Shown: positions 8,327 to 17,388 of the stretch, piece by piece | Numbering within the stretch: position 1 is the stretch's first letter | Layout of the letters: the number at the start of each line of letters is the position of its first letter | From: an uncultured Flavobacteriales bacterium | Lineage (GTDB): Bacteria > Bacteroidota > Bacteroidia > Flavobacteriales_D > Parvicellaceae | Assembly (NCBI GenBank): GCA_905480225.1 | Contig: CAJQPO010000126.1 | Location: forward strand, 1-38,525 | Length of the DNA: 38,525 nucleotides | Direction: 5' to 3' | Made by a program: the position numbers and the translations under genes | Notes under the pieces: model-generated | Told to the model about the DNA's origin: nothing | Databases searched by the model: none | What the model saw: only the letters and a program-made list of their open reading frames with translations

Positions 8327-9856
8327 TCAACACAATATACCATCAATCATGGACATAAAAGAAGCAGCATGTGAACTTGTTGATTGGATATTGAGTTCCG
8401 CTAATCTTCTTTGAGTGGACGGACCAATTGCAATAATCCTAGCGTCTTTAGGCAACTGATTAATTTTAAAAAAAGAATCAACATTAGATGGGCTAGTAAA
8501 TAAATAATAATCTGAGTTCTCCACCTGCTTAGGTTCCTCTATTGTTTCGTACGCAACTACATCAAATACTTGTTTAGAAGGCAAGGATTTTTGAATTGAC
8601 CTTTTACTTTTATTGCTCATTGGAAAACAAACTAAATCTGACCCTAAAGTTGATTGAAAACTTTCAGCAACGACTTCGGGCATGCCATCACCAATAAACT
8701 CACAAGTAACATGCAATTTTGCAGTTTGCGCAGTTTGTGCTCCCATTGCTCCAAATTTGCGGTCCAAACTACCGCCATTATCAAAATAAGCTTGTACACT
8801 GTTCGATGATGTGAAAAATACCCACGTTGTTTTAGGAAATTGTACTGATTTTACGCGAGCAGTAATCTGACTTTCAGCAATTAACCTCATTCCATTGGCT
8901 GAACAATATCTTATTAAAAAATGATTTGCTGGAAGATTGTGGCTTAAATATACAGTGATATTAAGCTTGCTTTTTAAACTTTCAACTGCCTTTATTGCTA
9001 GTGTTTTGAAATCACCTGAAACCTGAATTCTTCTCGGCATATTGTTCCAGTCTTTTGCCATAGATGCCCACAGGTTGTATTGCTCTCCATCGAAATTAAC
9101 AAATACCCCTAAAGGCAATTGGCAACCTCCATCAAAGAGGTTCAGCACCTTGCGTTCAATTTCAGTAATTATCCAGGTCTCCTCGTCAGTTAATTTTTCA
9201 AGAATTACTTTTAATTCTGCCTCTTCATCTCTAATTTGTAGAGCCAAAGCTCCTTGAGCTGGTGCAGGAATAAATTCAGTTGGTTCTAAATCAAAAACCA
9301 CAAACTCTTTTAAATCGATCTCTAGCCGATTTAAGCCGGCTTTTGCAAGCATTATTGCATCATAAGCTCCTGATCTTAGCTTGTTAATCCTGGTAGGTAC
9401 ATTACCTCTCAAATCTTTTAGCACCACATCTGGTCTAAATGCTCTTATTTGATTTTTTCTTCGAGCGGACGAAGTACCTATAATTCCGTTTTCTTTTACG
9501 CCATGCACCATTAAAGGAGAATAACTTTTTTTAGCAATTAGTAACACATCCACTGGGCTTTCGCGCTTAGGAATCGCAGCAATAACCAATCCTTTTGGTT
9601 GCGTTGTTTCGAGATCTTTGTGTGAGTGAACGGCAATGTCAATTTTACTTGAAAGCAACTGCTCCTCTATTTCTTTGGTGAAAAACCCTTTGCCTTCAAG
9701 CTTATCAAAACTCAAATCTTGTACTCGGTCTCCTTGTGTTTCTATAATGGTAATGGTAGAATCATATCCTAAATCCGCTAGCTTCGCTTGAACATATTTA
9801 GCTTGCCAGAGTGCTAGATCACTACCTCGAGATCCAATGATAATGGGCCGGTGCAT
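8327..9856 (-). CDS. hemC: Hydroxymethylbilane synthase fused to a uroporphyrinogen-III synthase domain (HemC-HemD)
   Basis: 509 residues. Residues 1 to about 297 are porphobilinogen deaminase: IIGSRGSDLALWQAKYVQ, IDIAVHSHKDL with catalytic Asp81, IIGTSSARRKNQIRAFRP, LKDLRGNVPTRINKL, and FDGGCQLPLG where Cys245 binds the dipyrromethane cofactor. From about 300 onward comes a HemD-like domain (VFFTSSNSVQAYF, YYLFTSPSNVDSFF, RIIAIGPSTQRRLAELN). The fusion would polymerise four porphobilinogens to hydroxymethylbilane and close it to uroporphyrinogen III in one polypeptide. HemC alone is about 300 residues, so the length fits a fusion. It shares a TAATG junction with hemA. A second HemD-like protein is encoded at 4216-4965. 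Confidence 0.92.
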   Translation of the reverse strand: MHRPIIIGSRGSDLALWQAKYVQAKLADLGYDSTITIIETQGDRVQDLSFDKLEGKGFFTKEIEEQLLSSKIDIAVHSHKDLETTQPKGLVIAAIPKRESPVDVLLIAKKSYSPLMVHGVKENGIIGTSSARRKNQIRAFRPDVVLKDLRGNVPTRINKLRSGAYDAIMLAKAGLNRLEIDLKEFVVFDLEPTEFIPAPAQGALALQIRDEEAELKVILEKLTDEETWIITEIERKVLNLFDGGCQLPLGVFVNFDGEQYNLWASMAKDWNNMPRRIQVSGDFKTLAIKAVESLKSKLNITVYLSHNLPANHFLIRYCSANGMRLIAESQITARVKSVQFPKTTWVFFTSSNSVQAYFDNGGSLDRKFGAMGAQTAQTAKLHVTCEFIGDGMPEVVAESFQSTLGSDLVCFPMSNKSKRSIQKSLPSKQVFDVVAYETIEEPKQVENSDYYLFTSPSNVDSFFKINQLPKDARIIAIGPSTQRRLAELNIQSTSSHAASFMSMIDGILC

Positions 9857-11094
9857 TAGTCCTTAGTAAGCTGTTCGTCGAGAAGTATGTCCTTGGCTAT
9901 TTTCATTGGTCCAGCGATATACTTCTTCTCCATGTATTCAATTACTTTATCTAGAACTTCCTTCGACTCCTTGTTCAGCCCATCCAGTTCTCTGGCGAAT
10001 ACTGTTTCAAAGGCCATTTCCTTAATCTCTTTAACTAATTGAGGAACTTGGCTCATGGCTTTTTCAACCTGTCTTTCACGATAAGTGTTTCTGAAATCTT
10101 CCAAGTTGTGCTGAATGATTTTATCACAAAGAACCAGCTCTTTCTCTCGTTCTTTTAGGTTTTTATCGGCAATTGCACGCAAATCTTCAATGCCAATCAT
10201 CTTCACATTATTTCGATCTGCGATTATTCGGTCAAAATCATTCGGTATAGCAAGGTCTATGACCACTTTTCGGCCTTTATCATTACCAAGTAGGTTTGTA
10301 TAAAGCTCCTGGGAGAAAATATATTGCGACGACCCTGTACAAGAAACGATAATGTCAAACCCTGTTGAGTGATTTTGTAATTCTGCCAACGGCCTATTTT
10401 CGCACCCAAGATTTTTTGCCAAGCCATCTCCATTTTTCATCGTTCTGTTATAAATAATGAAATTATTGAAGCCATGTTTCTGGAGAAACTTACACATGTT
10501 GGTGCTTGTTTTGCCGGCCCCCACAACAAGCACTCTCGCGTCTAGGGGAATATTTAAGTCGACGATTTTTCTATACGCCAGCGAAACAATGCTAACAGGT
10601 TTTGTAGCTACATTGGTTTGTGTATATACTTCTTTCGCAGCTTCAATTGCCTTTTCAACGACAATTCTAAGGGTGTCACCAGTTAAACCAAATGATTTAG
10701 ATTGCTCAAAAGCAGTTCTAACCTGCGTAATGATTTCTCGTTCTCCTAAAACCAAAGAATCGATACTAGATGCAACTCGAAACAAATGACTAATGGCATC
10801 AACTCCCTCATGATACTCCGCATATTGGCAGGCAAATTGCAATTGCGTTTCATCCATGTTGGGATTAAAAGAATGAAAGAAATTAAGCAAACAATCATCA
10901 TCCACACTAGTCGGAGATGTAAATATAAACTCAACCCTATTACAAGTTGATAAATACATCAACTCCGTGATATCCGTTTTTTTGACAAGGTTTTCTAACC
11001 TAGACTGAATTTGAGAATCATCAACATGAAATTCTCCAATTTTATCCAGCTCTACAGACTTGTGCGTTAGTCCTATTATTTTAATCTCGTTCAA
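9856..11094 (-). CDS. hemA: Glutamyl-tRNA reductase HemA
   Basis: 412 residues. It reduces glutamyl-tRNA(Glu) to glutamate-1-semialdehyde with NADPH, the first committed step of the C5 heme pathway. The N-terminal catalytic domain has IIGLTHKSVELDKIGEF and YLSTCNRVEF with nucleophile Cys51. The signature VLGEREIITQVRTAFEQS follows. The NADPH domain has RVLVVGAGKTSTNMCKFLQ and IVSCTGSSQYIF with VVIDLAIPNDF. The C-terminal part (roughly residues 300-412) is the helical dimerisation domain. It is the first gene of the minus-strand operon hemA - hemC/hemD - GT87. A -7 element lies at 11117-11124 with a direct repeat behind it. Confidence 0.96.
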   Translation of the reverse strand: MNEIKIIGLTHKSVELDKIGEFHVDDSQIQSRLENLVKKTDITELMYLSTCNRVEFIFTSPTSVDDDCLLNFFHSFNPNMDETQLQFACQYAEYHEGVDAISHLFRVASSIDSLVLGEREIITQVRTAFEQSKSFGLTGDTLRIVVEKAIEAAKEVYTQTNVATKPVSIVSLAYRKIVDLNIPLDARVLVVGAGKTSTNMCKFLQKHGFNNFIIYNRTMKNGDGLAKNLGCENRPLAELQNHSTGFDIIVSCTGSSQYIFSQELYTNLLGNDKGRKVVIDLAIPNDFDRIIADRNNVKMIGIEDLRAIADKNLKEREKELVLCDKIIQHNLEDFRNTYRERQVEKAMSQVPQLVKEIKEMAFETVFARELDGLNKESKEVLDKVIEYMEKKYIAGPMKIAKDILLDEQLTKD

Positions 11095-11116
11095 AGGCTT
11101 GTTGATCTGATTGACA

Positions 11117-11124
11117 ACAAATTT
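11117..11124 (-). promoter_or_regulatory. Candidate -7 element (TAAATTTG) for hemA
   Basis: The minus strand reads TAAATTTG, matching TAnnTTTG, 23 bases before the hemA ATG. There is no TTG at the ideal -33 spacing; that position is occupied by the direct repeat at 11141-11161. Confidence 0.4.
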
Positions 11125-11140
11125 AAATACAACTTACCTC

Positions 11141-11161
11141 ATATTGTCATACTATTGTCAT
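11141..11161. repeat. Tandem 10-base direct repeat upstream of hemA
   Basis: TATTGTCATA occurs twice, at 11141-11150 and 11152-11161, with one base between, giving an 11-base period of about one helical turn. The repeat covers the region where a -33 element for hemA would lie, so it could be a regulator site. No known operator is recognised. Confidence 0.4.
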
Positions 11162-11193
11162 AGTTCTAGCTACGCACATAATAAATAGAGATT

Positions 11194-11209
11194 CCGACGT
11201 CAAAGTCGG
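11194..11209. repeat. Short inverted repeat in the hemA/lipoprotein intergenic region
   Basis: CCGAC-GTCAAA-GTCGG, five-base arms with a six-base centre, lies 57 bases before the small lipoprotein start. It could be an operator or a leader hairpin; arms this short can arise by chance. Confidence 0.25.
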
Positions 11210-11266
11210 TTAAATTGCTAACTTGGAGTAATAAATAAACTTATTAATTAACTAAATTTTACGAGT

Positions 11267-11416
11267 ATGAAAAAGATTTTAATGATGTTAGCAATTTGTG
11301 GAGCTGTTTCTTTTACAATGGCATCGTGTGGTGGTGGTGAAGAGCCTGCAGCAGAAGAAACCCACGCAGAAGGTGAAAATCATGATGATCATGACCACGG
11401 AGATGGTGGACATTAA
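11267..11416 (+). CDS. Small His/Asp-rich lipoprotein (49 residues)
   Basis: This is a short gene that length cut-offs would miss. MKKILMMLAICGAVSF is a textbook signal sequence, followed by the lipobox MASC with Cys21 as the lipidated residue. The mature part is only 29 residues: a GGG linker, an acidic stretch and a tail ending HDDHDHGDGGH with five His and several Asp. Such tails can bind divalent metals (Zn, Cu, Ni); metal binding here is inference from composition only. It stands alone between hemA and sdhB, transcribed divergently from hemA, and a good terminator (11444-11467) follows 27 bases after the stop. The terminator supports it being a real monocistronic gene. No family assignment is possible. 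Confidence 0.75.
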   Translation: MKKILMMLAICGAVSFTMASCGGGEEPAAEETHAEGENHDDHDHGDGGH

Positions 11417-11443
11417 TTTACAAATTACTTAACTGGTTTATTA

Positions 11444-11467
11444 GGGGGTCGCTTGGCTCCCTTTTTT
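11444..11467 (+). terminator. Rho-independent terminator after the small lipoprotein
   Basis: GGGGGTC-GCTT-GGCTCCC forms a seven-pair stem (two G-T pairs) with a four-base loop and is followed by a six-T run. The T-run is on the plus strand, so it serves the lipoprotein gene. Its end overlaps the sdhB stop codon by two bases. Confidence 0.7.
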
Positions 11468-12236
11468 ATTCTTCTGAATGTATCGTCGCCTTCAAGAATT
11501 CTCGATTCATCCGAGCAATGTTCTCTAAAGATATTCCTTTCGGGCATTCCACTTCACAAGCACCTGTATTTGTGCAATTTCCAAACCCTTCGTCATCCAT
11601 TTGGTTCACCATGTTAAGCACCCGCTCTTCACGCTCTACCTGGCCTTGAGGCAAAAGAGATAATTGAGAAACTTTTGCCGAAACAAACAACATCGCAGAA
11701 GCATTTTTACAACTCGCAACGCAAGCACCACAACCAATACATGTTGCTGCATCAAAAGCTTTATCCGCATCCGCTTTTGGAATTGGAAGCGCATTTGCGT
11801 CTTGCGTATTACCAGAGGTATTTACCGATACGAATCCCCCAGATTGTATAATTCTATCGAAAGCCGATCGATCCACTACCAAATCTTTAATTACTGGGAA
11901 CGCTTTTGCTCTAAACGGTTCTATATAAATGGTATCACCGCTATTGAACTTACGCATGTGCAACTGACATGTAGTCACTCCACGATCTGGGCCGTGCGGT
12001 TCTCCATTAATGTGCAACGAGCAACTGCCACAAATGCCTTCCCGACAATCGTGATCAAATGCAACGGGCTCTTTATTTTCGGAAATTAGTTGTTCATTCA
12101 GAACATCCATCATCTCTAAAAAAGACATGTGCTCTGAAATATCTTTTATTCTGTATGTTTCAATTTTCCCTTTTGAATTAGCATCTTTTTGACGCCATAT
12201 TTTCAGGGTTAAATTCATGCCTTTTGTTGTTGCCAT
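11466..12236 (-). CDS. sdhB: Succinate dehydrogenase/fumarate reductase iron-sulfur subunit
   Basis: 256 residues from the ATG at 12236; an ATG at 12218 (MNLTLKIW) is an equally plausible start and matches the family better. It carries electrons from the flavin to quinone and heme. The [2Fe-2S] ligands are in [15 protein letters not shown] and the later TTCQLH. The [4Fe-4S] and [3Fe-4S] ligands are in [35 protein letters not shown]. This is the long Bacteroidota/Chlorobi-type subunit. It is the last gene of sdhCAB, 39 bases after sdhA. Confidence 0.96.
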   Translation of the reverse strand: MATTKGMNLTLKIWRQKDANSKGKIETYRIKDISEHMSFLEMMDVLNEQLISENKEPVAFDHDCREGICGSCSLHINGEPHGPDRGVTTCQLHMRKFNSGDTIYIEPFRAKAFPVIKDLVVDRSAFDRIIQSGGFVSVNTSGNTQDANALPIPKADADKAFDAATCIGCGACVASCKNASAMLFVSAKVSQLSLLPQGQVEREERVLNMVNQMDDEGFGNCTNTGACEVECPKGISLENIARMNREFLKATIHSEE

Positions 12237-12275
12237 TATGTTGATGTCTTAATGAAAAGAACTCTAATTTGTTTT

Positions 12276-14276
12276 CTATTTATAGCTTCTTTGCTTCAGT
12301 TCAATGTTGCTAAATTTTAATTCCTCCTTGTGCAGTTTTGGTTCAGATGGGCTAACTCCAAATTCCCAAGCTGAAACAAATGCAAAATTGTCATCGTCTC
12401 TTTTTGCTTCTCCGTCTTCTGTTTGAGATTCATCACGAAAATGACCTCCGCACGACTCTTCTCGATGCAATGCGTCATGTGCAAAAAGTTCACCCAGCTC
12501 AATAAAGTCAGCTACTCTCGCAGCCTTTTCTAATTCTGGATTAAACTCGAACATTCCTCCAGGAACCTTCACGTTCTTTTCGAAATCTTCTCGAATTTGC
12601 TGTATTTCAGCTATTGCAGATTTCAAGTCCCCCTCGTTTCTTGCCATTCCACATTTCTCCCACATCACTTTTCCAAGCTGTTTGTGAAAATAATCAACAG
12701 ATTTAGAACCATTATTGTTAATCAATTTCTCTAGTCTTTTTTGAACTGCATTTTCAGCCTCTTCAAACTCAACTGAATCTGTCGAAATAGCGCCTGTTCG
12801 AATATCGTTCGCTAAATAATCCCCGATCGTATAAGGAAGAACAAAATAGCCATCCGCTAATCCTTGCATGAGCGCGGAAGCACCAAGACGATTCGCTCCG
12901 TGATCGGAGAAGTTAGCTTCGCCTGCAGCATAGCAACCGGCTATAGAGGTCATTAAATTATAATCTACCCAAAGTCCGCCCATAGTGTAATGAACCGCTG
13001 GGTAAATTTGCATTGGTGTTTTATACGGATTATCATCTGTGATTTTTTCATACATCTGAAATAAATTCCCGTACTTATTCTCTATCACTTTTTCGCCCAG
13101 CGCTTTTATTTTATTCTCACTTGGGTTAGAAATCCCTTCGACTGTTGCGACCTCTTTCCCATACCTCAATATAGCCGCAGAAAAATCTAGATAGACAGCC
13201 TCCCCAGTTTCATTAACTCCAAATCCAGCATCACATCTCTCTTTTGCAGCACGTGATGCCACATCTCTTGGCACAAGGTTTCCAAAAGAAGGATAGCGCC
13301 TCTCTAAATAGTAATCTCTTTCTTCTTCGGTCAGTTCCGTTGGCTTTTTCTTTCCAGTTCTGATTGCCTCCACATTTTCAATCGATTTTGGAACCCAAAT
13401 TCTTCCATCATTTCTCAACGATTCAGACATGAGGGTTAATTTTGACTGATAGTCTCCAGATCTTGGAATACAAGTTGGATGGATTTGTGTGTAACACGGG
13501 TTCGCGAAAAAAGCTCCTTTTCGATGTGCTCTCCAAGAAGCAGTAGCATTGGAACCCATCGCATTTGTTGAAAGATAAAAAACATTACCATAACCTCCTG
13601 TTGCCAAAACAACAGCATGAGCAGAGTGTCTTTCTATCTCTCCAGTAACTAAATTCCTTGCAATTATACCTCTTGCTTTACCTTCAACAATTACCAATTC
13701 GAGCATCTCATGCCTATTGAACATTTCAATCTTGCCCTTACCAATTTGTCGACTCATTGCTGAATACGCACCCAAAAGAAGCTGTTGTCCTGTTTGCCCT
13801 TTTGCATAAAAAGTTCTTGAAACCAGTACACCACCAAAAGATCTGTTATCTAATAAGCCACCATATTCTCTTGCAAAAGGCACACCTTGAGCAACACATT
13901 GATCAATAATATTCGTTGAAACTTCTGCTAATCGATAAACATTAGACTCGCGTGCTCGATAGTCTCCTCCTTTTACGGTATCGTAAAACAAGCGGTAAAC
14001 AGAATCTCCATCGTTTTGATAATTCTTAGCGGCATTAATTCCTCCTTGAGCAGCGATAGAATGCGCCCTTCTTGGTGAATCCTGAAAACAAAACGATTTC
14101 ACCTTATAACCAAGCTCCGCAAGAGAAGCGGCAGCTGATCCACCAGCTAATCCTGTACCGACTACGATAACATCGATTAGTCGCTTATTTGCTGGGTTAA
14201 CAACATTGATGTTGTTCTTGTGATTTGTCCATTGTTCATCAATGGGGCCTGTTGGGCATTTCGAATCTAAAGCCAT
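12276..14276 (-). CDS. sdhA: Succinate dehydrogenase/fumarate reductase flavoprotein subunit
   Basis: 666 residues. It oxidises succinate to fumarate (or the reverse) with covalently bound FAD at the cytoplasmic face of the membrane. The dinucleotide fold is [18 protein letters not shown]. The flavin-linking His is in [13 protein letters not shown]. The active site is marked by [23 protein letters not shown], the catalytic-Arg stretch [15 protein letters not shown], and [43 protein letters not shown] closes the FAD site. Length and motifs match the class-B enzyme that works with a single fused cytochrome b. It is the middle gene of the operon, nine bases after sdhC. Confidence 0.97.
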   Translation of the reverse strand: MALDSKCPTGPIDEQWTNHKNNINVVNPANKRLIDVIVVGTGLAGGSAAASLAELGYKVKSFCFQDSPRRAHSIAAQGGINAAKNYQNDGDSVYRLFYDTVKGGDYRARESNVYRLAEVSTNIIDQCVAQGVPFAREYGGLLDNRSFGGVLVSRTFYAKGQTGQQLLLGAYSAMSRQIGKGKIEMFNRHEMLELVIVEGKARGIIARNLVTGEIERHSAHAVVLATGGYGNVFYLSTNAMGSNATASWRAHRKGAFFANPCYTQIHPTCIPRSGDYQSKLTLMSESLRNDGRIWVPKSIENVEAIRTGKKKPTELTEEERDYYLERRYPSFGNLVPRDVASRAAKERCDAGFGVNETGEAVYLDFSAAILRYGKEVATVEGISNPSENKIKALGEKVIENKYGNLFQMYEKITDDNPYKTPMQIYPAVHYTMGGLWVDYNLMTSIAGCYAAGEANFSDHGANRLGASALMQGLADGYFVLPYTIGDYLANDIRTGAISTDSVEFEEAENAVQKRLEKLINNNGSKSVDYFHKQLGKVMWEKCGMARNEGDLKSAIAEIQQIREDFEKNVKVPGGMFEFNPELEKAARVADFIELGELFAHDALHREESCGGHFRDESQTEDGEAKRDDDNFAFVSAWEFGVSPSEPKLHKEELKFSNIELKQRSYK

Positions 14277-14285
14277 ATCTATTCC

Positions 14286-15095
14286 TTAAGCTTGAGTAAC
14301 ATATAAATAAATAGGAATCGCAGCAAAAACAAATGGCACAACAAACGAAAAAGCCATTCCTGCTAATTTTATCATTCCGTTGTATCTTTTGTGATTTATT
14401 CCTAACGACTGAAAGGCACTTGCAAATCCATGTGAAAGGTGAAACGCCACTGCAAGCATTGCTATTGCGTACAAAATCATCATGAGCAGCGCAGTTACGC
14501 CATTTTCTGTTTTACTAAAAAAGTCTTTTGTTACTTTGGCTAAATCTCTCATTGCAAGCCCCATGTCTGTTTTATTGATAAACACATGTTGCTTTCCTTC
14601 TACCTTTTGTAAATACGAATTAACTTGTTCAATTCCGTCTGCTGTGTAATAATTTCCAGCTTCATTCAGTTGAACGGGAAATTCATTATCATAATGCATA
14701 GGAGCCCAAAAATTTATTAAGTGAACGACAATAAAGACCAGCAGCAAGGTACCCATCCAGCCCATCGTTCTAGAACTAAACTTAGCATTTTTATCTGGAC
14801 GATTATACGTATAGTTTGTTGATCGAGCGCTACGATTATTAATGACTAATAGTAGGGCGAGAACTACATGAACTCCTATTAATATTTTAGTTATCCAAGC
14901 CACCGTTTGGACTATTGGATTCGAAGACATAAACTCTGCATACTCATTAAACTTCACCGTGCCATCCCAACCACCAATAAATAGTTGAAGATTACCCAGT
15001 AGATGTCCGACAAGAAATAAACAGAGAAAAAGACCGGTCAAAGCCATCAGCCACTTCTTGGCAATAGATGACTTTAAAATTGCAGATATACTCAT
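14286..15095 (-). CDS. sdhC: Succinate dehydrogenase cytochrome b558-type subunit
   Basis: Membrane anchor of 269 residues from the ATG at 15095 (start MSISAILKSS). A TTG at 15125 is in frame, but the -7 element covers it, so it cannot be the start of this transcript. Five hydrophobic helices are visible: WLMALTGLFLCLFLVGHLLG, VAWITKILIGVHVVLALLLV, GTLLLVFIVVHLINFW, ALLMMILYAIAMLAVAFHLSHG and LAGMAFSFVVPFVFAAIPIYLY. His residues in helices 1-4 (GHLLG, GVHVV, VVHLIN, FHLSHG) are the expected ligands of two b hemes, as in di-heme class-B quinone oxidoreductases. First gene of sdhCAB, with the strongest promoter on the minus strand of this window. Confidence 0.93.
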   Translation of the reverse strand: MSISAILKSSIAKKWLMALTGLFLCLFLVGHLLGNLQLFIGGWDGTVKFNEYAEFMSSNPIVQTVAWITKILIGVHVVLALLLVINNRSARSTNYTYNRPDKNAKFSSRTMGWMGTLLLVFIVVHLINFWAPMHYDNEFPVQLNEAGNYYTADGIEQVNSYLQKVEGKQHVFINKTDMGLAMRDLAKVTKDFFSKTENGVTALLMMILYAIAMLAVAFHLSHGFASAFQSLGINHKRYNGMIKLAGMAFSFVVPFVFAAIPIYLYVTQA

Positions 15096-15122
15096 GCTGG
15101 AAATTGAATTTACATTTCTAGA

Positions 15123-15154
15123 CAAAAGTAATCGCCAACGAATGCAATATCAAA
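15123..15154 (-). promoter_or_regulatory. Bacteroidota-type promoter of sdhCAB (TTTG-N20-TACTTTTG)
   Basis: On the minus strand a -33 TTTG (15151-15154) is separated by exactly 20 bases from a perfect -7 TACTTTTG (15123-15130). The predicted transcript begins near 15119, about 24 bases before the sdhC ATG at 15095. Confidence 0.72.
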
Positions 15155-15303
15155 TCATTAAACGATAAATCGCTTATTTATAATTGTTCTTTATAGTGGC
15201 AAGGCACCGTTTTTCTCTTTTCACTTTCACAATCCACAGCCTATCTCTGTAAACCCTTTGTCTTTTCCATGCGATTTGTAACTTAGCAATCTAACTAGGA
15301 AGA

Positions 15304-16617
15304 ATGAAATATAATAGAATTGCCAAAGACTTGTATGAGGATAATAGAAAAAGGTTTGTAGATCAATTACAACCTAATTCTATAGCTGTTTTTAATTCAA
15401 ACGACATTGTTACTACCAGTGCAGATAGTACGATGCCATTTGTTCAGCATCGCGATATTCTCCATTTATCAGGTGTTGATCAAGAGGAAAGTATTTTGAT
15501 CATCTTTCCCGATTGTCAAAATAAAAAGCATCGAGAAATCCTATTCTTGAAAGAAACCAATGAGCACATTGCAGTTTGGGAAGGGGAAAAACTCACTAAA
15601 AAGGCAGCATTCGAAACAAGTGGAATTCGCACGGTTTACTGGCTGGATCAATTTCCAACGGTTTTTAAAGGACTAATGTCCGAAGCTCAAAACATATATG
15701 TCAATACAAACGAACATACCCGCGCCAATACAGAGGGAGAATCCAGAGAAGACAGATTCATTTCATGGTGTAAAAAAGATTACCCTGGGCACACCTACAA
15801 AAGGAGTGCGCCTATTATGCACCGAATAAGGTCAGTGAAACATCCGCTTGAAATTGAATTAATGCAACACGCTTGTAATCTGACAGAAAAAGCGTTTCGA
15901 AGAATAATGAATTTTCTTAAACCTGGTGTGTGGGAATACGAAATTGAAGCTGAAATTATGCATGAATTTTTACGCAATCGGTCTAGAGGTTTTGCATATA
16001 CCCCTATCATTGCATCGGGTGCAAACGCTTGCGTTTTGCATTATATCGAAAACAATCAACAATGTAAAGACGGAGATGTCATTTTATTTGATTGGGCCGC
16101 TGAGTATGCTAATTATGCTTCAGACATGACCCGATGTCTTCCTGTCAATGGAATATTTACATCCAGACAAAAGGCAGTATACAATGCTGTTTTAAAAGTA
16201 AAAAATGAAGCTACAGCGATGTTAACTCCTGGGGTAATGCTTGCAGATTATCACGTTGAAGTTGGTAAACTCATGGAGTCTGAGCTTTTGGGATTAAACT
16301 TAATTAGCGAAACTGACATCAAAAATCAAGACCCATCCTGGCCCGCCTATAAGAAATACTTTATGCACGGAACTTCTCATTTCATTGGTCTTGACACCCA
16401 TGATGTTGGCCTTTGGACAGAGCCAATTCAAGCGAATAACGTATTTACCGTAGAACCAGGAATTTATATCCCCGAAGAGAATCTTGGTATACGCTTAGAA
16501 GATGACGTGGTGGTCCAGGAAACAGGAGCTCCGTTTAATCTAATGGGTAACATCCCTATTGAAGCTGAAGAAATCGAAGAGTTGATGAATACCTCGAATG
16601 TCATACAGGAAGCATAA
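15304..16617 (+). CDS. pepP: Xaa-Pro aminopeptidase (aminopeptidase P family)
   Basis: 437 residues. It removes an N-terminal residue followed by proline, using two Mn(II) ions, in the cytoplasm. The N-terminal creatinase-like domain has FVQHRDILHLSGVDQEES. The pita-bread C-terminal domain shows the metal ligands in order: Asp in LFDWAAEYANYASDMTR (both Asp), His in FMHGTSHFIGLDTHDVG, Glu in FTVEPGIYIPEE and Glu in IRLEDDVVV. RIRSVKHPLEIELMQHACNLTEKAF is the usual linker motif. No signal peptide. The 3' end overlaps the alpha/beta hydrolase start by 20 bases, so the two are translationally linked. Confidence 0.94.
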   Translation: MKYNRIAKDLYEDNRKRFVDQLQPNSIAVFNSNDIVTTSADSTMPFVQHRDILHLSGVDQEESILIIFPDCQNKKHREILFLKETNEHIAVWEGEKLTKKAAFETSGIRTVYWLDQFPTVFKGLMSEAQNIYVNTNEHTRANTEGESREDRFISWCKKDYPGHTYKRSAPIMHRIRSVKHPLEIELMQHACNLTEKAFRRIMNFLKPGVWEYEIEAEIMHEFLRNRSRGFAYTPIIASGANACVLHYIENNQQCKDGDVILFDWAAEYANYASDMTRCLPVNGIFTSRQKAVYNAVLKVKNEATAMLTPGVMLADYHVEVGKLMESELLGLNLISETDIKNQDPSWPAYKKYFMHGTSHFIGLDTHDVGLWTEPIQANNVFTVEPGIYIPEENLGIRLEDDVVVQETGAPFNLMGNIPIEAEEIEELMNTSNVIQEA

Positions 16618-17386
16618 ATTTGAAGGGATTAATTTTCGATTATCAGGCGAAGGAGACCAAGTCGTTGTTTTCCTTCACGGATTTTTGGGTGATTTAACCA
16701 TCTGGAATAGCTTTGCAGGCGAATTAAAAGATAACTATACTGTGCTTCAAGTTGACCTTCCTGGCCATGGATTGTCGGATACTTTTGGCCCTGTTCATAG
16801 TATGCCCTTTATGGCTGAAAAAATCATTGCCCTCATCGATTATTTGGCTTTGACACCCGTTCATCTTGTGGGTCACTCAATGGGTGGATATGTTGCACTT
16901 TCAATTACTGAACAATCTTTGAATCAAATAGCTTCAATTACCTTACTAAACTCCAATTGTAACGACGACTCGCCACAAAAACAAAAAGACAGGATTCGAG
17001 CGATTCGGTTAATCGAATTGAGCCCAGAACTGTTTGTTAGTGAAGCAATAAACAACCTATTCATGCCAAAAAACCTTACCCAGTTTGGTGATGAGATTAT
17101 GCTTTTAAAAAACGCCGCATTAAAAATAGCCAGCACTGGCGCTGCTCCTGCATTAAGAGGCATGGCGGAACGAAAAGACATGACTTCAGCTTTAACGGAA
17201 CTGGAGATTCCAATATTATTCCTTGCAGGCAAGTATGACAATGTAATTCCAATAAATTCCATCCAAAACAATGCGAAAAAATCCGGAGCACAACTTCATG
17301 TTTTAAAACAGACCAATCACATGGCATTTCTAGAGGAGCAAAGCGCGACTCTACAAGCACTTTGCTCTTTCTGGCAAAATTGCTAG
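16598..17386 (+). CDS. Alpha/beta-fold hydrolase (MenH-like)
   Basis: 262 residues, a full single-domain alpha/beta hydrolase. The oxyanion-hole motif is VVFLHGFLGDLTIW, then VDLPGHGLSD, the nucleophile elbow VGHSMGGYVAL with Ser94, acid Asp214 in LAGKYDNVIP, and His241 in QTNHMAFLEE. The arrangement and size resemble MenH (SHCHC synthase of menaquinone synthesis) and YbfF-type esterases, but no motif here separates these, and no other men genes are nearby, so the substrate is open. The start codon lies inside pepP and the stop is three bases from the convergent PorE-like gene. Confidence 0.85.
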   Translation: MSYRKHKFEGINFRLSGEGDQVVVFLHGFLGDLTIWNSFAGELKDNYTVLQVDLPGHGLSDTFGPVHSMPFMAEKIIALIDYLALTPVHLVGHSMGGYVALSITEQSLNQIASITLLNSNCNDDSPQKQKDRIRAIRLIELSPELFVSEAINNLFMPKNLTQFGDEIMLLKNAALKIASTGAAPALRGMAERKDMTSALTELEIPILFLAGKYDNVIPINSIQNNAKKSGAQLHVLKQTNHMAFLEEQSATLQALCSFWQNC

Positions 17387-17388
17387 AA

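Noticed and set aside
10457-10789. 110-codon plus-strand frame inside hemA
   Set aside because: Antisense shadow of the conserved NADPH-binding and signature regions of hemA.
11664-12089. 141-codon Cys/Arg/Thr-rich plus-strand frame
   Set aside because: It is antisense to sdhB, whose motifs and operon position are unambiguous; the composition is a by-product.
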